Source: Coxiellaceae bacterium
GTDB taxonomy: Bacteria; Pseudomonadota; Gammaproteobacteria; Coxiellales; Coxiellaceae
Direction of reading: 5' to 3'
Length of the DNA stretch: 64,000 nucleotides
Assembly: GCA_029212925.1 (NCBI GenBank)
Contig: JARGOB010000001.1
Coordinates: 62,001-126,000 of the forward strand
Shown here: one piece after another, positions 45,021-53,724 of the stretch
Layout: every line of letters starts with the position of its first letter
Numbering within the stretch: the first letter of the stretch is position 1
The notes under the pieces: generated by a model
What the model was told of the DNA's origin: nothing
Databases searched by the model: none
Seen by the model: the letters and a program-made list of their open reading frames with translations, nothing else
Translations under genes and position numbers: made by a program

Positions 45021-47588
45021 ATGAGTAGAGTACATGAAAGTAAGCAAGAAAACCCTCAACCGGCAGCTAATGAGCTGATTGATATAACCGTGAGATTACA
45101 AGCCATAAAATCTGACAAGCGTATTCATGAAGTGGCGGCTATGGATGATCCAGTTGTGATTGCTTATGCTGGATTGATGAACCATCTTAGAAGGCAACCC
45201 ACTACCAATAGCAGTGAATCAGAAAATGATAAGATGCTGCAACAAGGCATTGTGCGTCAACATTTTGATATGCTAATTTCATCATGGCCGCAGTACTGCG
45301 AAGAAAGTCGAGACCTTATACTTCAACATATGTATTCTGTTGTCAAAAGCGTTGATGGCGCCCTGACTTGGGCAGGCGTGGTTAATGAGTATATGCCCAA
45401 ACTTATCCAGCAGGTCAATGATGATAACTATATATCCAAAGCTGCGTTTCGCCATCTGTATGAAATTGTTGCTTTAGTATTTCCTAAGCGTTTGAAGCTA
45501 TATAATGATGATAGAAGTGTATTATTTAAACGTGTGTGTGAAGTGATTGCTTTGGCTGGTTGGGGTACAAGAGATCGTTTAGCGATTTTAAAGCATGTTG
45601 AAATAATGCTGAATTTATACGAAATTATGCTTCATTTTATGGCGTTTTTAAATGACTATACGCATGATGATAAGCCGAAGTTGCTGCAGTATTGCGATGG
45701 GATTTTTAATGATTGGGTAAGGCATTATATTACAGAATGTCGTTCAGAAGGTCATTGGCTGGGTCCTAGATTTAAGGAGTTACTGAAATCATATTGCCGT
45801 TTGTACAATATGACCGGTGAAAATATTGAAAAAATATGGCTTCTTGTCATTGAGAAAAGCTTGTGGCAATTGATGACAGACTCACCGCGTGACTCTCAAA
45901 GTTATAAAGAAGCGGTGGCGAATTACCGTTATTTTATGGGTCACTCAAAAGCACCTTTATTACATGAGGTGATCAGTCAAATTGATGCTGTTGAACGCGT
46001 AGTAGCATTACCTTCATTTTGTGCGGATCTTCCCAAGGATTTTACGCAAGACTTTCTAGATCAAACCGTTGACTCGTTTGCTACATCCTCACAAATGAAT
46101 CAAGCGCGGTTGACAGAATATATTTTAGTCGATGCTTATGTTAATGGTGATGGGGAACAGGTTCAAAAGTTATCACCAATGTTCGGTGATCCAGCGGGAA
46201 TAGATAGGGTTTTTGCGTACAACAGTTTACAGCAGGCTGACGAATCGTTGTTGCTAGGCTTGTGTCATACTCAGCGGTGGGGTGTGGTGCCCGATGTGTC
46301 ACAAGCGTTGTCGCATTTTGATAAGGCGCATCGAGAAGCGACAACTTCATCGACCATAAGACAGGGTAAAGCACTGGTCATCGAAATCCAATTGCATCTG
46401 ATGCTGCAATGTTTTCCGCATTCAATACAAGAAATCACTAATGCGCTGGTTGATTGCTATGTTAGGCGTGGTCAATATTCTGCGGCGCTTAAAGTGCATT
46501 TACAGTGTTATGGTGAGATACAACCGTCGGCGGTCGCGTGGCTGGTGCAGTATTCAGATTCAATGGCGTATGATCGTGAGGTAGATATTAATCGTGTCGT
46601 TATTGCTGCAGAAGAGGCGATGCAATCGGATGGCGAGGCTAAGCAAGAAGAGCTGCCTAACGTACGATACAACAAATTAAGTTTGCTTGAAGCCTGTGAG
46701 CGACTCGGTAATAGTGGTGCAGCAGCGTGGCAATCTTTGGCGAATTATCATACCAATCATCCGACAACACCGGATCCCCATAAGGCAGCACTCTACCGTG
46801 ATAAAATAAAAAATGCGAATGAACAGCAAAACCGACAGCAAATGCTAGACGGAATACCGCTCGCTGCTAATGATATCAAAGCCAATGGCAGCTGGAGTGT
46901 CAAAGATGGTTTGATGAGCCGTACGTTGCATCGGGGAACAGCATGGTTGTTGGCCACTGTGCGATCTGATGATACTGAGCTGGCTTTAGGCGCGTTAAAA
47001 GCAATTGCTGATTTACTATTGAATACAGTGATACCGGTAGAGCGAGGCGCGCGAAAAGCTTTTATTCAGCTATATAGCCATCTGAGTGATGCACCCTATG
47101 ATCAAGGAGTGGATGATATTGGTGAATATATGCCGGCGGTGCTAAAAGCAGCTATTGCAGAGCGTGAAGAGGCGCTCGCCTTGAGCGAGCCTTCGGCACC
47201 TGAGGCTGCTCCTGCAGCCACCGTTGCAGCTGTGCCGGTGTGTATGCCGATACCAGCACCCACGCCTGTAAATATGAATGAGCTCAGTGTTGTGTATCAC
47301 CAATTACTTCGCGCTATGGCGCAGCTGACTGACTTGTTAAAAGGCGGTGCGCAATTAACCGCTGGACAGCGGGATGGCTTGAAGCAGCAATATGCTGATC
47401 TGCAGCAACAGCTGCCATCGCATTCAACGTCTCAACGTGTGGTTCATCGTGAAGTGTCAATCAGTCAAGTGGCGAGCATTACAACTTTTGGTTTGGTTAC
47501 ACAGGCAGGTCGTAACGCTGCGCCGGTATCATCGAATCCTGAGACTAATGCAGATGAACGTCAGTATGTAGACCCGCCTTGTGTTTAG
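45021..47588 (+). CDS. Large helical protein with Sel1/TPR-like segment (candidate effector)
   Basis: 855 aa, no signal peptide, almost entirely predicted helix. I recognise no named family. Around residues 405-435 the text ADESLLLGLCHTQRWGVVPD then VSQALSHFDKAHR resembles a Sel1-type repeat. Further helix pairs follow (CYVRRGQYSAALKVHLQCYG; LLEACERLGNSGAAAWQSLA), as in TPR/Sel1 solenoids that bind proteins. A Pro/Ala linker near 720-750 precedes a C-terminal coiled region. Large solenoid proteins of this sort are common among Dot/Icm substrates, but no clear E-block is at the C-terminus, so that role is inference. It ends one base before the convergent gene's stop. Promoter-like CTGTATACT sequence precedes it. 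Confidence 0.72.
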   Translation: MSRVHESKQENPQPAANELIDITVRLQAIKSDKRIHEVAAMDDPVVIAYAGLMNHLRRQPTTNSSESENDKMLQQGIVRQHFDMLISSWPQYCEESRDLILQHMYSVVKSVDGALTWAGVVNEYMPKLIQQVNDDNYISKAAFRHLYEIVALVFPKRLKLYNDDRSVLFKRVCEVIALAGWGTRDRLAILKHVEIMLNLYEIMLHFMAFLNDYTHDDKPKLLQYCDGIFNDWVRHYITECRSEGHWLGPRFKELLKSYCRLYNMTGENIEKIWLLVIEKSLWQLMTDSPRDSQSYKEAVANYRYFMGHSKAPLLHEVISQIDAVERVVALPSFCADLPKDFTQDFLDQTVDSFATSSQMNQARLTEYILVDAYVNGDGEQVQKLSPMFGDPAGIDRVFAYNSLQQADESLLLGLCHTQRWGVVPDVSQALSHFDKAHREATTSSTIRQGKALVIEIQLHLMLQCFPHSIQEITNALVDCYVRRGQYSAALKVHLQCYGEIQPSAVAWLVQYSDSMAYDREVDINRVVIAAEEAMQSDGEAKQEELPNVRYNKLSLLEACERLGNSGAAAWQSLANYHTNHPTTPDPHKAALYRDKIKNANEQQNRQQMLDGIPLAANDIKANGSWSVKDGLMSRTLHRGTAWLLATVRSDDTELALGALKAIADLLLNTVIPVERGARKAFIQLYSHLSDAPYDQGVDDIGEYMPAVLKAAIAEREEALALSEPSAPEAAPAATVAAVPVCMPIPAPTPVNMNELSVVYHQLLRAMAQLTDLLKGGAQLTAGQRDGLKQQYADLQQQLPSHSTSQRVVHREVSISQVASITTFGLVTQAGRNAAPVSSNPETNADERQYVDPPCV

Positions 47589-47589
47589 G

Positions 47590-48546
47590 TTATACGCCAG
47601 GCATGGTAGCCGGTCTAGTTGCGTGATCACCTGCTTTCGCTTCTGCTTCGGTAAGTAGGCCTCCTTCCATACCTTGTATAGCGATTTTTGCTGCAGTTGG
47701 TTCACTAAAGCCAAAGCTGTTACTAGCGCCTAAGCCTTGATTTAAGCTAGCAAAAGTAATTGCAGGTGCACTGGTGATAATTAGTTTGTCGGCTTCTCTG
47801 CAGTTGTCTATTGCTTGGGTGAAAAAATGGCTTGCTTGTCGGCATTCCCTGGCAGTTTTGTCGGGTTTGTTGGAGAAAAATAATGCCATGCGCGTATTGG
47901 CTTCGGCGAGCATCATATAGGCATAGCTGCCGTAATCTTTCGTCATTGATTTGCAATCAGCAATCATCTCCATGTATGAGTCTTTTACTTTTTCAAAATC
48001 TGGTGCCGGCTTTGCGAGCTCTTTACTAATTTCCTGATAGCGATAAGCATTGTAGTGTTGTAGCGCATGTATTGATCGGTGGGCGGTGACGGCGTGAAGC
48101 AAGTAACCCGCTGCTAGTGATGGAAATTCGTCACCTGTAAAACGTTTAGCGATTTTTAGTGATTCATTGCATAGATACAGGCCGCACATATGGTCAAGGG
48201 GTGATATGGAGTTTTTAAATTCCAAGTTAAAAGTGGGCAGCTTGAGCCTGCCGCAAAGCAGAAGCATTTGTGAGCAGCTAAGTATGCTCCATTGTGCATC
48301 GAATGGGGCGGTGGAGCAGAAGGTTTTAAAGGGTTGGCTGTAAAGGCCTGCTTTGATAATGAAAGCCGGATGCTGGTTGCTGGCCATGAGGTCACCAGCT
48401 TCTTTAAATAGATGCTGCATGCGCTCCAATGGGTCTGTTATGCTTTCTGTTGGCTCGCTAAATTTATCCAGCGCGGTGCGTTCCAGGCCGCTTAAAGCTA
48501 GAAATTCTCCAATGGACTGAACAGCGGTAAATGTTGCTCGTGACAT
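47590..48546 (-). CDS. Hypothetical helical protein (TPR-like), convergent partner of the 855-aa gene
   Basis: 318 aa, no signal peptide or TM helix. Predominantly helical, with helix-pair spacing suggestive of TPR (LAAGYLLHAVTAHRSIHALQ; YMMLAEANTRMALFFSN; ASHFFTQAIDNCREADKL). The family is unknown. The C-terminal tail is short and flexible (TEAEAKAGDHATRPATMPGV). Its stop is one base from the stop of the preceding gene on the other strand, so any transcripts must overlap. It shares general helical style with that neighbour; both may belong to the same host-interaction inventory (inference). Confidence 0.7.
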   Translation of the reverse strand: MSRATFTAVQSIGEFLALSGLERTALDKFSEPTESITDPLERMQHLFKEAGDLMASNQHPAFIIKAGLYSQPFKTFCSTAPFDAQWSILSCSQMLLLCGRLKLPTFNLEFKNSISPLDHMCGLYLCNESLKIAKRFTGDEFPSLAAGYLLHAVTAHRSIHALQHYNAYRYQEISKELAKPAPDFEKVKDSYMEMIADCKSMTKDYGSYAYMMLAEANTRMALFFSNKPDKTARECRQASHFFTQAIDNCREADKLIITSAPAITFASLNQGLGASNSFGFSEPTAAKIAIQGMEGGLLTEAEAKAGDHATRPATMPGV

Positions 48547-48628
48547 ATTATCCCTCCCACAAGATAAAATTTTACAATTATTTGGATTTCACTATATCAC
48601 ATCTTATCCTGTTGATAATTGACGAAAT

Positions 48629-48657
48629 TTGGACAAAACAGACAAATGCGATATACT
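48629..48657 (+). promoter_or_regulatory. Sigma-70-type promoter of the small holin-like gene
   Basis: TTGGAC (48629-48634), exactly 17 bases, TATACT (48652-48657). About 38 bp before the ATG at 48696. Confidence 0.65.
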
Positions 48658-48695
48658 GTACGCGTCGGAAACTAACAACACGGAAGGGGAAATCC

Positions 48696-48983
48696 ATGTC
48701 AGGTAATAATCAAAAATTAAAACCATGCAGTTTTGGCTTTGCACTCGGCTTATGGTGGGGCATCGGTATACTGTTAGTCAGTTGGATTAGCTGGTGGTGC
48801 AGTGGTAACTGGGGCTCACTATTTGTAAACACGTTTGCTTCTGTTTATGTCGGTTACAGCGCTAGCTTCTGGGGCGGTGTTATTGGCTTTATTTGGGGCT
48901 TTGTTGACTTCTTTATCTTTGGCGCCTTAATTGCTTGGATCTACAACAGCTGTTGCGGCGGTTGCTGTAAAAAAGAAGGTTAA
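48696..48983 (+). CDS. Small membrane protein resembling Legionella 'bacteriophage holin'-type proteins
   Basis: 95 aa from MSGNNQKLKPCSFGFALG; the ATG has a GGAAGGGGAAA site. The frame is open further upstream but without a start signal and through the promoter, so the short form is right. Two hydrophobic helices (WWGIGILLVSWISWW and FWGGVIGFIWGFVDFFIFGA) flank a short loop, and the C-terminus is Cys-rich (NSCCGGCCKK). Such proteins are annotated holin-like in Legionellales, but nothing phage-like is near, and the CCxxCC tail suggests metal binding or membrane anchoring. It has its own promoter and a strong terminator, so it is monocistronic. Confidence 0.82.
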   Translation: MSGNNQKLKPCSFGFALGLWWGIGILLVSWISWWCSGNWGSLFVNTFASVYVGYSASFWGGVIGFIWGFVDFFIFGALIAWIYNSCCGGCCKKEG

Positions 48984-49010
48984 TAATCAATAGGTTATAT
49001 CTTTAAAGCT

Positions 49011-49045
49011 AGGCCTGCTTAACACCCGTTAGGCAGGCCTTTTTG
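49011..49045 (+). terminator. Rho-independent terminator after the holin-like gene
   Basis: AGGCCTGCTTAAC, a short loop, GTTAGGCAGGCCT, then TTTTTG. Strong GC stem with a U tract; it ends the monocistronic unit before the rpsF operon. Confidence 0.9.
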
Positions 49046-49172
49046 CTTGCTTTTTGTGCCTCAGCGCTATAGAATCCGTCCCTTACAATTTGTTTGAATA
49101 GGCCGTTTGGCTTATTCATAAACTCCTTGCTCTGCCGCTGTTGGTAGGGCTACTAAACCGAGAGGAGCCGAT

Positions 49173-49598
49173 ATGAGGCACTACGAAGTCGTATTTCTCG
49201 TGCACCCTGATCAGAGTGCGCAAGTTCCAGCAATGATTGACCGCTACCGTGGCGTGATCGAAGCCGACAGTGGCAAAGTTCATCGTCTAGAAGATTGGGG
49301 ACGTCGTCAATTAGCTTACCCTATTAATAAGGTGCATAAAGCGCATTACGTATTAATGAATATCGAATGTGATCAAAAAGCACTCGATGAGTTGGAAAAC
49401 TTATTCCGTTATAACGATGCTGTTATTCGTAACTTAGTGTTGCGCAAAGATGAAGCTATTGTCGATGCGTCGCCAATGATGAAGCGTGGTGATAGTCATA
49501 AGCGTGATCGTGATCGTGATCGCAAACCTGAACCTGAAACCACTAAACCAGCAGCAGAAGAGTCAACGACTACTGATGCCGCTGTTGAATCTGAATAA
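49173..49598 (+). CDS. rpsF: 30S ribosomal protein S6
   Basis: 141 aa. The N-terminal RRM-like fold is typical ([45 protein letters not shown]), pairing with S18 on the platform. The C-terminal tail is charged and variable, with an RDRDRDRK run and a Glu/Thr-rich end; E. coli S6 has a glutamylated acidic tail there. GAGAGGAGCC precedes the ATG. First gene of the rpsF-rpsR-DUF2232-rplI-dnaB series. Confidence 0.97.
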   Translation: MRHYEVVFLVHPDQSAQVPAMIDRYRGVIEADSGKVHRLEDWGRRQLAYPINKVHKAHYVLMNIECDQKALDELENLFRYNDAVIRNLVLRKDEAIVDASPMMKRGDSHKRDRDRDRKPEPETTKPAAEESTTTDAAVESE

Positions 49599-49613
49599 CC
49601 CTGGGAGAGTATT

Positions 49614-49841
49614 ATGTCTAGTTATTTTCGTCGTAAGAAATTTTGTGCTTTCTCAGCTAATGAAGCTGCCGAAATTGATTATAAAGATGTCGACACACTG
49701 AAAGATTACGTGATGGAGTCTGGCCGTATCGTGCCTAGCCGTATCACGGGTACCAGTGCGCGTTATCAGCGTCAGTTATCCGCTGCAATTAAATTAGCGC
49801 GTTACTTATCCTTGTTGCCTTACAGCGACCAGCATAAGTAA
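49614..49841 (+). CDS. rpsR: 30S ribosomal protein S18
   Basis: 75 aa, normal length. [20 protein letters not shown], then [20 protein letters not shown] and [20 protein letters not shown] are the conserved S18 blocks. It binds S6 to join the 30S platform. A GGGAGAG site lies before the ATG, 15 bp after rpsF. The protein has a single cysteine (FCAF), so it is likely the zinc-independent form. Confidence 0.97.
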   Translation: MSSYFRRKKFCAFSANEAAEIDYKDVDTLKDYVMESGRIVPSRITGTSARYQRQLSAAIKLARYLSLLPYSDQHK

Positions 49842-49868
49842 TCATCAGTTATAGCGAGGGCAGTACAC

Positions 49869-50756
49869 GTGCAAAAAATAGGTCATTGGCTACTAGCTAA
49901 AAACATGAACGCTTCGATTGTTGCGTTTGTGTGTGCCTTATTGCCTGCCATAACGTTACCCGGCGAATTTTTAGCGTCCATTATTGTTGCTTTGGTTACC
50001 TTACGTAAAGGTGGCAAGAGCGGTTTAATGGTGCTGACCTGGGTGGCATTGCCTGCTGTCGCGATGATGCTGATTGGTAAACTCAGTCTGTTTGATATTA
50101 TGTTAGCGCGCTGCGTTTTAGTGTGGGCGCTGGCGCTGGTTTTACGGCAAATGCGTTCTTGGTCTTTGGTGATTATGCTATTGACCGTGGTGGGCGCCGT
50201 CGGTGTGGTGTTTTTCCATGCCTGGATTGCTGATCCAGTGTCGTTTTGGTCTGCTAAATTGTCAATCTACTTTTTAGATATGGCTAAAAGTTTGCCGTTA
50301 CCGGCAGATAATATCAAAGAAAATGTGCAATTAATTGCCGGCTTTGCTACGGGGCTATTAGCCTTTGTGGTGGTGCTGGGTATTTTCTTGCAACTGTTCT
50401 TAGCCAGATGTTGGCAATCGAGTTTGTTTAACCCGGGTGGTTTGCGCAAAGAAGCGCAGCAAATTCGTGTCAACCAATGGGCATCACTGGTGCTGTTATT
50501 GGTGATTGTGGCGGCTTGTTTCAAGATCGCAATTTTGATCGATATGTTACCAGTTTTATTGATTCCATTTATCGTGGCTGGATTGAGTTTTATTCATTGG
50601 TGGGTAAACCAAAAACAAAAAGGTGCTTTTTTGTTGGTGTTGGTTTACGTAGGTTTTGTGCTGTTCCCTTATGTGTCAATCGCATTGGCGTTAGTGGGAA
50701 TAGCCGATAGTTGGGTTGATTTGCGTAGTCGCTTACAACTCAAACAATCTGTATGA
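49869..50756 (+). CDS. DUF2232-type polytopic membrane protein
   Basis: 295 aa with about seven to eight TM helices. It sits between rpsR and rplI, where Legionellales and some other gammaproteobacteria carry a DUF2232 membrane protein. The function is unknown; some distant relatives in Firmicutes are linked to sporulation or transport. Start GTG with GCGAGGGCAG upstream, giving MQKIGHWLLAKN. Strong hydrophobic blocks include ALALVLRQMRSWSLVIMLLT and LIAGFATGLLAFVVVLGIFL. It is 27 bp after rpsR and 12 bp before rplI, so it is co-transcribed with ribosomal genes. Confidence 0.85.
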   Translation: MQKIGHWLLAKNMNASIVAFVCALLPAITLPGEFLASIIVALVTLRKGGKSGLMVLTWVALPAVAMMLIGKLSLFDIMLARCVLVWALALVLRQMRSWSLVIMLLTVVGAVGVVFFHAWIADPVSFWSAKLSIYFLDMAKSLPLPADNIKENVQLIAGFATGLLAFVVVLGIFLQLFLARCWQSSLFNPGGLRKEAQQIRVNQWASLVLLLVIVAACFKIAILIDMLPVLLIPFIVAGLSFIHWWVNQKQKGAFLLVLVYVGFVLFPYVSIALALVGIADSWVDLRSRLQLKQSV

Positions 50757-50768
50757 GGTATTTATAAA

Positions 50769-51221
50769 ATGAACGTAATTTTATTAGAAAAAGTGAGGAA
50801 CCTGGGTAACATTGGTGACAATGTTAATGTTAAACCCGGTTATGGTCGTAACTATCTTATCCCGCACGGAAAAGCGGTAGCGGCAACCACGCAAAATGTG
50901 GCTGAATTCGAGTCACGTCGTGCTGAGCTTGAGAAAAAAGCGGCTGAACAATTGGCTGCTGCGCAAAAGCAAGCTGAATCATTAAATGATTTGGCGGTGA
51001 CTATTGCAGCGAAAGCCGCAGACGAAGGTAAGTTATTTGGTTCGGTGTCTCCAAGAGATATCGCAAAGGCTGTTACCGATGCAGGGGTTGAAGTAGCCAA
51101 GCATCAAGTGGTAATGTCTGATGGTGTGATTCGTCATACCGGCGAATACCAAATTGCTTTACAATTACATATGGATGTTACGGTAGCCATTAAGGTTAAC
51201 GTTGTTCCAGCAAAGGATTAA
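50769..51221 (+). CDS. rplI: 50S ribosomal protein L9
   Basis: 150 aa, standard length. The N-terminal domain [20 protein letters not shown], the RNA-binding [15 protein letters not shown], the long connecting helix ([20 protein letters not shown]) and the C-terminal domain [15 protein letters not shown] are all intact. TGAGGTATTTATAAA precedes the ATG. Lies within the rpsF operon and is followed 9 bp later by dnaB. Confidence 0.97.
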   Translation: MNVILLEKVRNLGNIGDNVNVKPGYGRNYLIPHGKAVAATTQNVAEFESRRAELEKKAAEQLAAAQKQAESLNDLAVTIAAKAADEGKLFGSVSPRDIAKAVTDAGVEVAKHQVVMSDGVIRHTGEYQIALQLHMDVTVAIKVNVVPAKD

Positions 51222-51230
51222 GAGGACAAT

Positions 51231-52622
51231 TTGAACGCGGTCGCAGAAGATAAAAAAAAATCGATAGGTAATAAATTACCACCGTTTTCCATGGAGGCAG
51301 AACAATCGGTACTAGGTGCGTTGATGTTAGACAATCGCGCTTGGGATAAAATTGCTGATCGCGTTGTAACTGAAGATTTTTATCGCCCGGGTCATCGGGC
51401 GATATTTCAAACCATGGGTCGTTTAGTCGGCCGCAGTCAACCGCTTGATACCTTAACGGTTTCAGAAGACTTACGCGTCTCCGGAGAATTGGAGAAAGTA
51501 GGTGGTGAAGCCTATGTATTTGAGTTGGCACAAAAGACACCATCGGCGGCGAATATAACGGCGTATGCCGATATTGTTCGTGAACGATCAATTTTGCGTC
51601 AATTGATTGAGACAGCCACTGATATTACCGAAAATGCCTTTGATACCCAAGGCAGAAGCCCGAGAGATTTATTGGATGTGGCTGAGCAAAGCGTGTTCAC
51701 TATTGCTGAACAGCATACGCGCGGTGTGGGTCCAGTTGAAATCAGTAAATTATTAGTACAAACCACCGATAAGATTGATACGCTTTTTCATAGCAAAGGC
51801 GCTATCACTGGTATTAGTACCGGCTTTTCCGATTTTGATGAAATGACCTCCGGTTTGCAGGCAGGTGATTTGGTGATTATCGCGGGTCGACCTTCGATGG
51901 GTAAGACTACATTTGCGATGAATATTGCTGAATATGCGTCGTTGAAACAAGACAAGCCAGCCTTGATCTTTAGTATGGAAATGCCGGGTGACTCGTTAAC
52001 CATGCGGATGATGTCGTCGTTAGGTCGTATTGATCAGCATCGTTTGCGTTCGGGTAATTTAACCGATGACGATTGGCCACGTATTACATCAGCGGTCGGT
52101 ATGTTGTCACAAGCAAAAATGTATATCGATGATACGCCAGCATTGAATCCAACGGAAATGCGTTCGCGTGCCAGACGATTAGCGCGTCAATACGATGGTT
52201 TAAGTTTAATTATGATCGATTACCTGCAGTTGATGCAAACGGCTGGTAAGAGTGAAAACCGGACCAATGAAATTTCTGAAATTTCGCGATCGTTAAAAGG
52301 TTTAGCGAAAGAAATGAATTGCCCGGTATTAGCTTTATCGCAATTGAATCGTAGTTTGGAGCAGCGGCATGATAGGCGTCCCGTCATGTCTGATTTGCGT
52401 GAATCTGGGGCGATCGAGCAAGATGCAGATTTGATTGCATTTATTTATCGTGACGAAGTATATAACGAAGATACGCCTGATAAAGGCATAGCAGAAGTGA
52501 TAATTGGTAAACAACGTAATGGTCCTATAGGTAAAGTGAGGTTAAAGTTTCATGGCAAATACACGAGATTCGACAATCTCGTTGCAGAAGATGCAGTATC
52601 ATCAGGGCCATTTGGCGGCTGA
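51231..52622 (+). CDS. dnaB: Replicative DNA helicase DnaB
   Basis: 463 aa. Hexameric 5'-3' helicase of the replication fork. An N-terminal helical domain (SMEAEQSVLGALMLDNRAWD) and a linker precede the RecA-like motor: Walker A IIAGRPSMGKTTFAMNIAEY, Walker B LIMIDYLQLM, the ALSQLNRSLEQRHDRRP sensor segment and SGAIEQDADLIAFIYRDE. Start TTG after AAGAGGACAA; no ATG is nearby in frame. No intein is present. The 3' end overlaps alr. Confidence 0.97.
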   Translation: MNAVAEDKKKSIGNKLPPFSMEAEQSVLGALMLDNRAWDKIADRVVTEDFYRPGHRAIFQTMGRLVGRSQPLDTLTVSEDLRVSGELEKVGGEAYVFELAQKTPSAANITAYADIVRERSILRQLIETATDITENAFDTQGRSPRDLLDVAEQSVFTIAEQHTRGVGPVEISKLLVQTTDKIDTLFHSKGAITGISTGFSDFDEMTSGLQAGDLVIIAGRPSMGKTTFAMNIAEYASLKQDKPALIFSMEMPGDSLTMRMMSSLGRIDQHRLRSGNLTDDDWPRITSAVGMLSQAKMYIDDTPALNPTEMRSRARRLARQYDGLSLIMIDYLQLMQTAGKSENRTNEISEISRSLKGLAKEMNCPVLALSQLNRSLEQRHDRRPVMSDLRESGAIEQDADLIAFIYRDEVYNEDTPDKGIAEVIIGKQRNGPIGKVRLKFHGKYTRFDNLVAEDAVSSGPFGG

Positions 52623-53718
52623 TCATTTAACACAGAGCACAGCAACTGCAACAATCGACTTAGATGCGTTGCGCCACAATTTAGGCGTGGTCAAGCGCCA
52701 GTGCCCCCATCAAAAAGTGATGGCGATGGTTAAGAGTCGTGCTTATGGACACGGCTTAGTATCGTGCGCGCGCGCGTTATCGGATGCTGATGGTTTTGGT
52801 GTGGCATGCCTTAATGAGGCGCTTGCTTTAAGGCGTGCAGGATTAACAAAACCCATTTTTTTAGTGTCAGGGTTTCATCATGCTGATGAAATTGCAGCGG
52901 TAGTCGAGCACGATATAACCGCGATTATTCATTCGTCATGGCAAATTGATGCACTTGAACAAGCAGAGTTTTCACAACCGATAAAAATTTGGATGAAAAT
53001 CGATTCAGGTATGGGTCGTTTAGGTTTTGCTGCAGAAGTTTTTCAAAAAGAATATCAACGTTTGCGTGCGATTGCCGGTGTGCATAACACTATCGGTGTG
53101 ATCACTCATTTATCATCGGCTGATGATGTCGATGACCCCACCACGCATCAGCAAATCGAAACCTATCGTAAGCTGACAAAAGATATTATAGGCCCCAAAA
53201 GTATCGCAAATTCAGCGGGCATTTTGCATTGGCCACAAGCGGTAGAAAACACGGATTGGGTACGTCCAGGCATCATGTTATACGGTGTTGCGCCTAACAT
53301 GGCAGAGCAGGGAAAAAAATACGATTTACGACCAGTGATGACGGTATACGCGCAAGTGTTAGCGGTAAAACAAATGAAAAAAGGCGACCCAGTGGGTTAT
53401 AGCCATACCTGGAGTTGCCCGGAAGACATGACAGTGGCTGTGTTAGCGTATGGTTATGGTGATGGTTTGCCACGCACAGCATCAGGATTAGGTGTGACTC
53501 ATGCAAACGGCCAAGCGCCTATTGTGGGACGTGTATCAATGGATTTATCAACGATTGATTGCCGGGGTTTGAGTGATATTCAGCCGGGCGATGAAGTAAT
53601 ATTGTGGGGCGAGGGAGGAGACAGCATAGAAACGGTAGCAACTGAGATTGGTGATTTCACTTATGAAATGTTAACCAATGTCAGTGGCAGAGTTCGACGA
53701 ATATATACGGAGGCATAG
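52552..53718 (+). CDS. alr: Alanine racemase
   Basis: 388 aa from the ATG at 52552, which has GAGG ten bases upstream; the ATG at 52591 would remove 13 residues but has no ribosome site. It makes D-alanine for peptidoglycan. The fold-type III PLP motif reads VKSRAYGHG where most family members have VKANAYGHG, with the Schiff-base lysine kept. The second catalytic base is the Tyr in PVGYSHTW. TIDLDALRHNL, WMKIDSGMGRLGF, VRPGIMLYGVAP and GRVSMDLSTIDC are family blocks. It overlaps the end of dnaB by about 70 bp and is followed by an MFS gene. Confidence 0.95.
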   Translation: MANTRDSTISLQKMQYHQGHLAADHLTQSTATATIDLDALRHNLGVVKRQCPHQKVMAMVKSRAYGHGLVSCARALSDADGFGVACLNEALALRRAGLTKPIFLVSGFHHADEIAAVVEHDITAIIHSSWQIDALEQAEFSQPIKIWMKIDSGMGRLGFAAEVFQKEYQRLRAIAGVHNTIGVITHLSSADDVDDPTTHQQIETYRKLTKDIIGPKSIANSAGILHWPQAVENTDWVRPGIMLYGVAPNMAEQGKKYDLRPVMTVYAQVLAVKQMKKGDPVGYSHTWSCPEDMTVAVLAYGYGDGLPRTASGLGVTHANGQAPIVGRVSMDLSTIDCRGLSDIQPGDEVILWGEGGDSIETVATEIGDFTYEMLTNVSGRVRRIYTEA

Positions 53719-53724
53719 GAACAA

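Noticed and set aside
48531..48695. N-terminal extension of the holin-like protein
   Set aside because: It runs through a good promoter (48629-48657), and the ATG at 48696 has a far better ribosome site.
48696..48983. Prophage remnant implied by the holin-like protein
   Set aside because: No other phage gene, integrase or attachment site is nearby; it has its own promoter and terminator beside the ribosomal operon.
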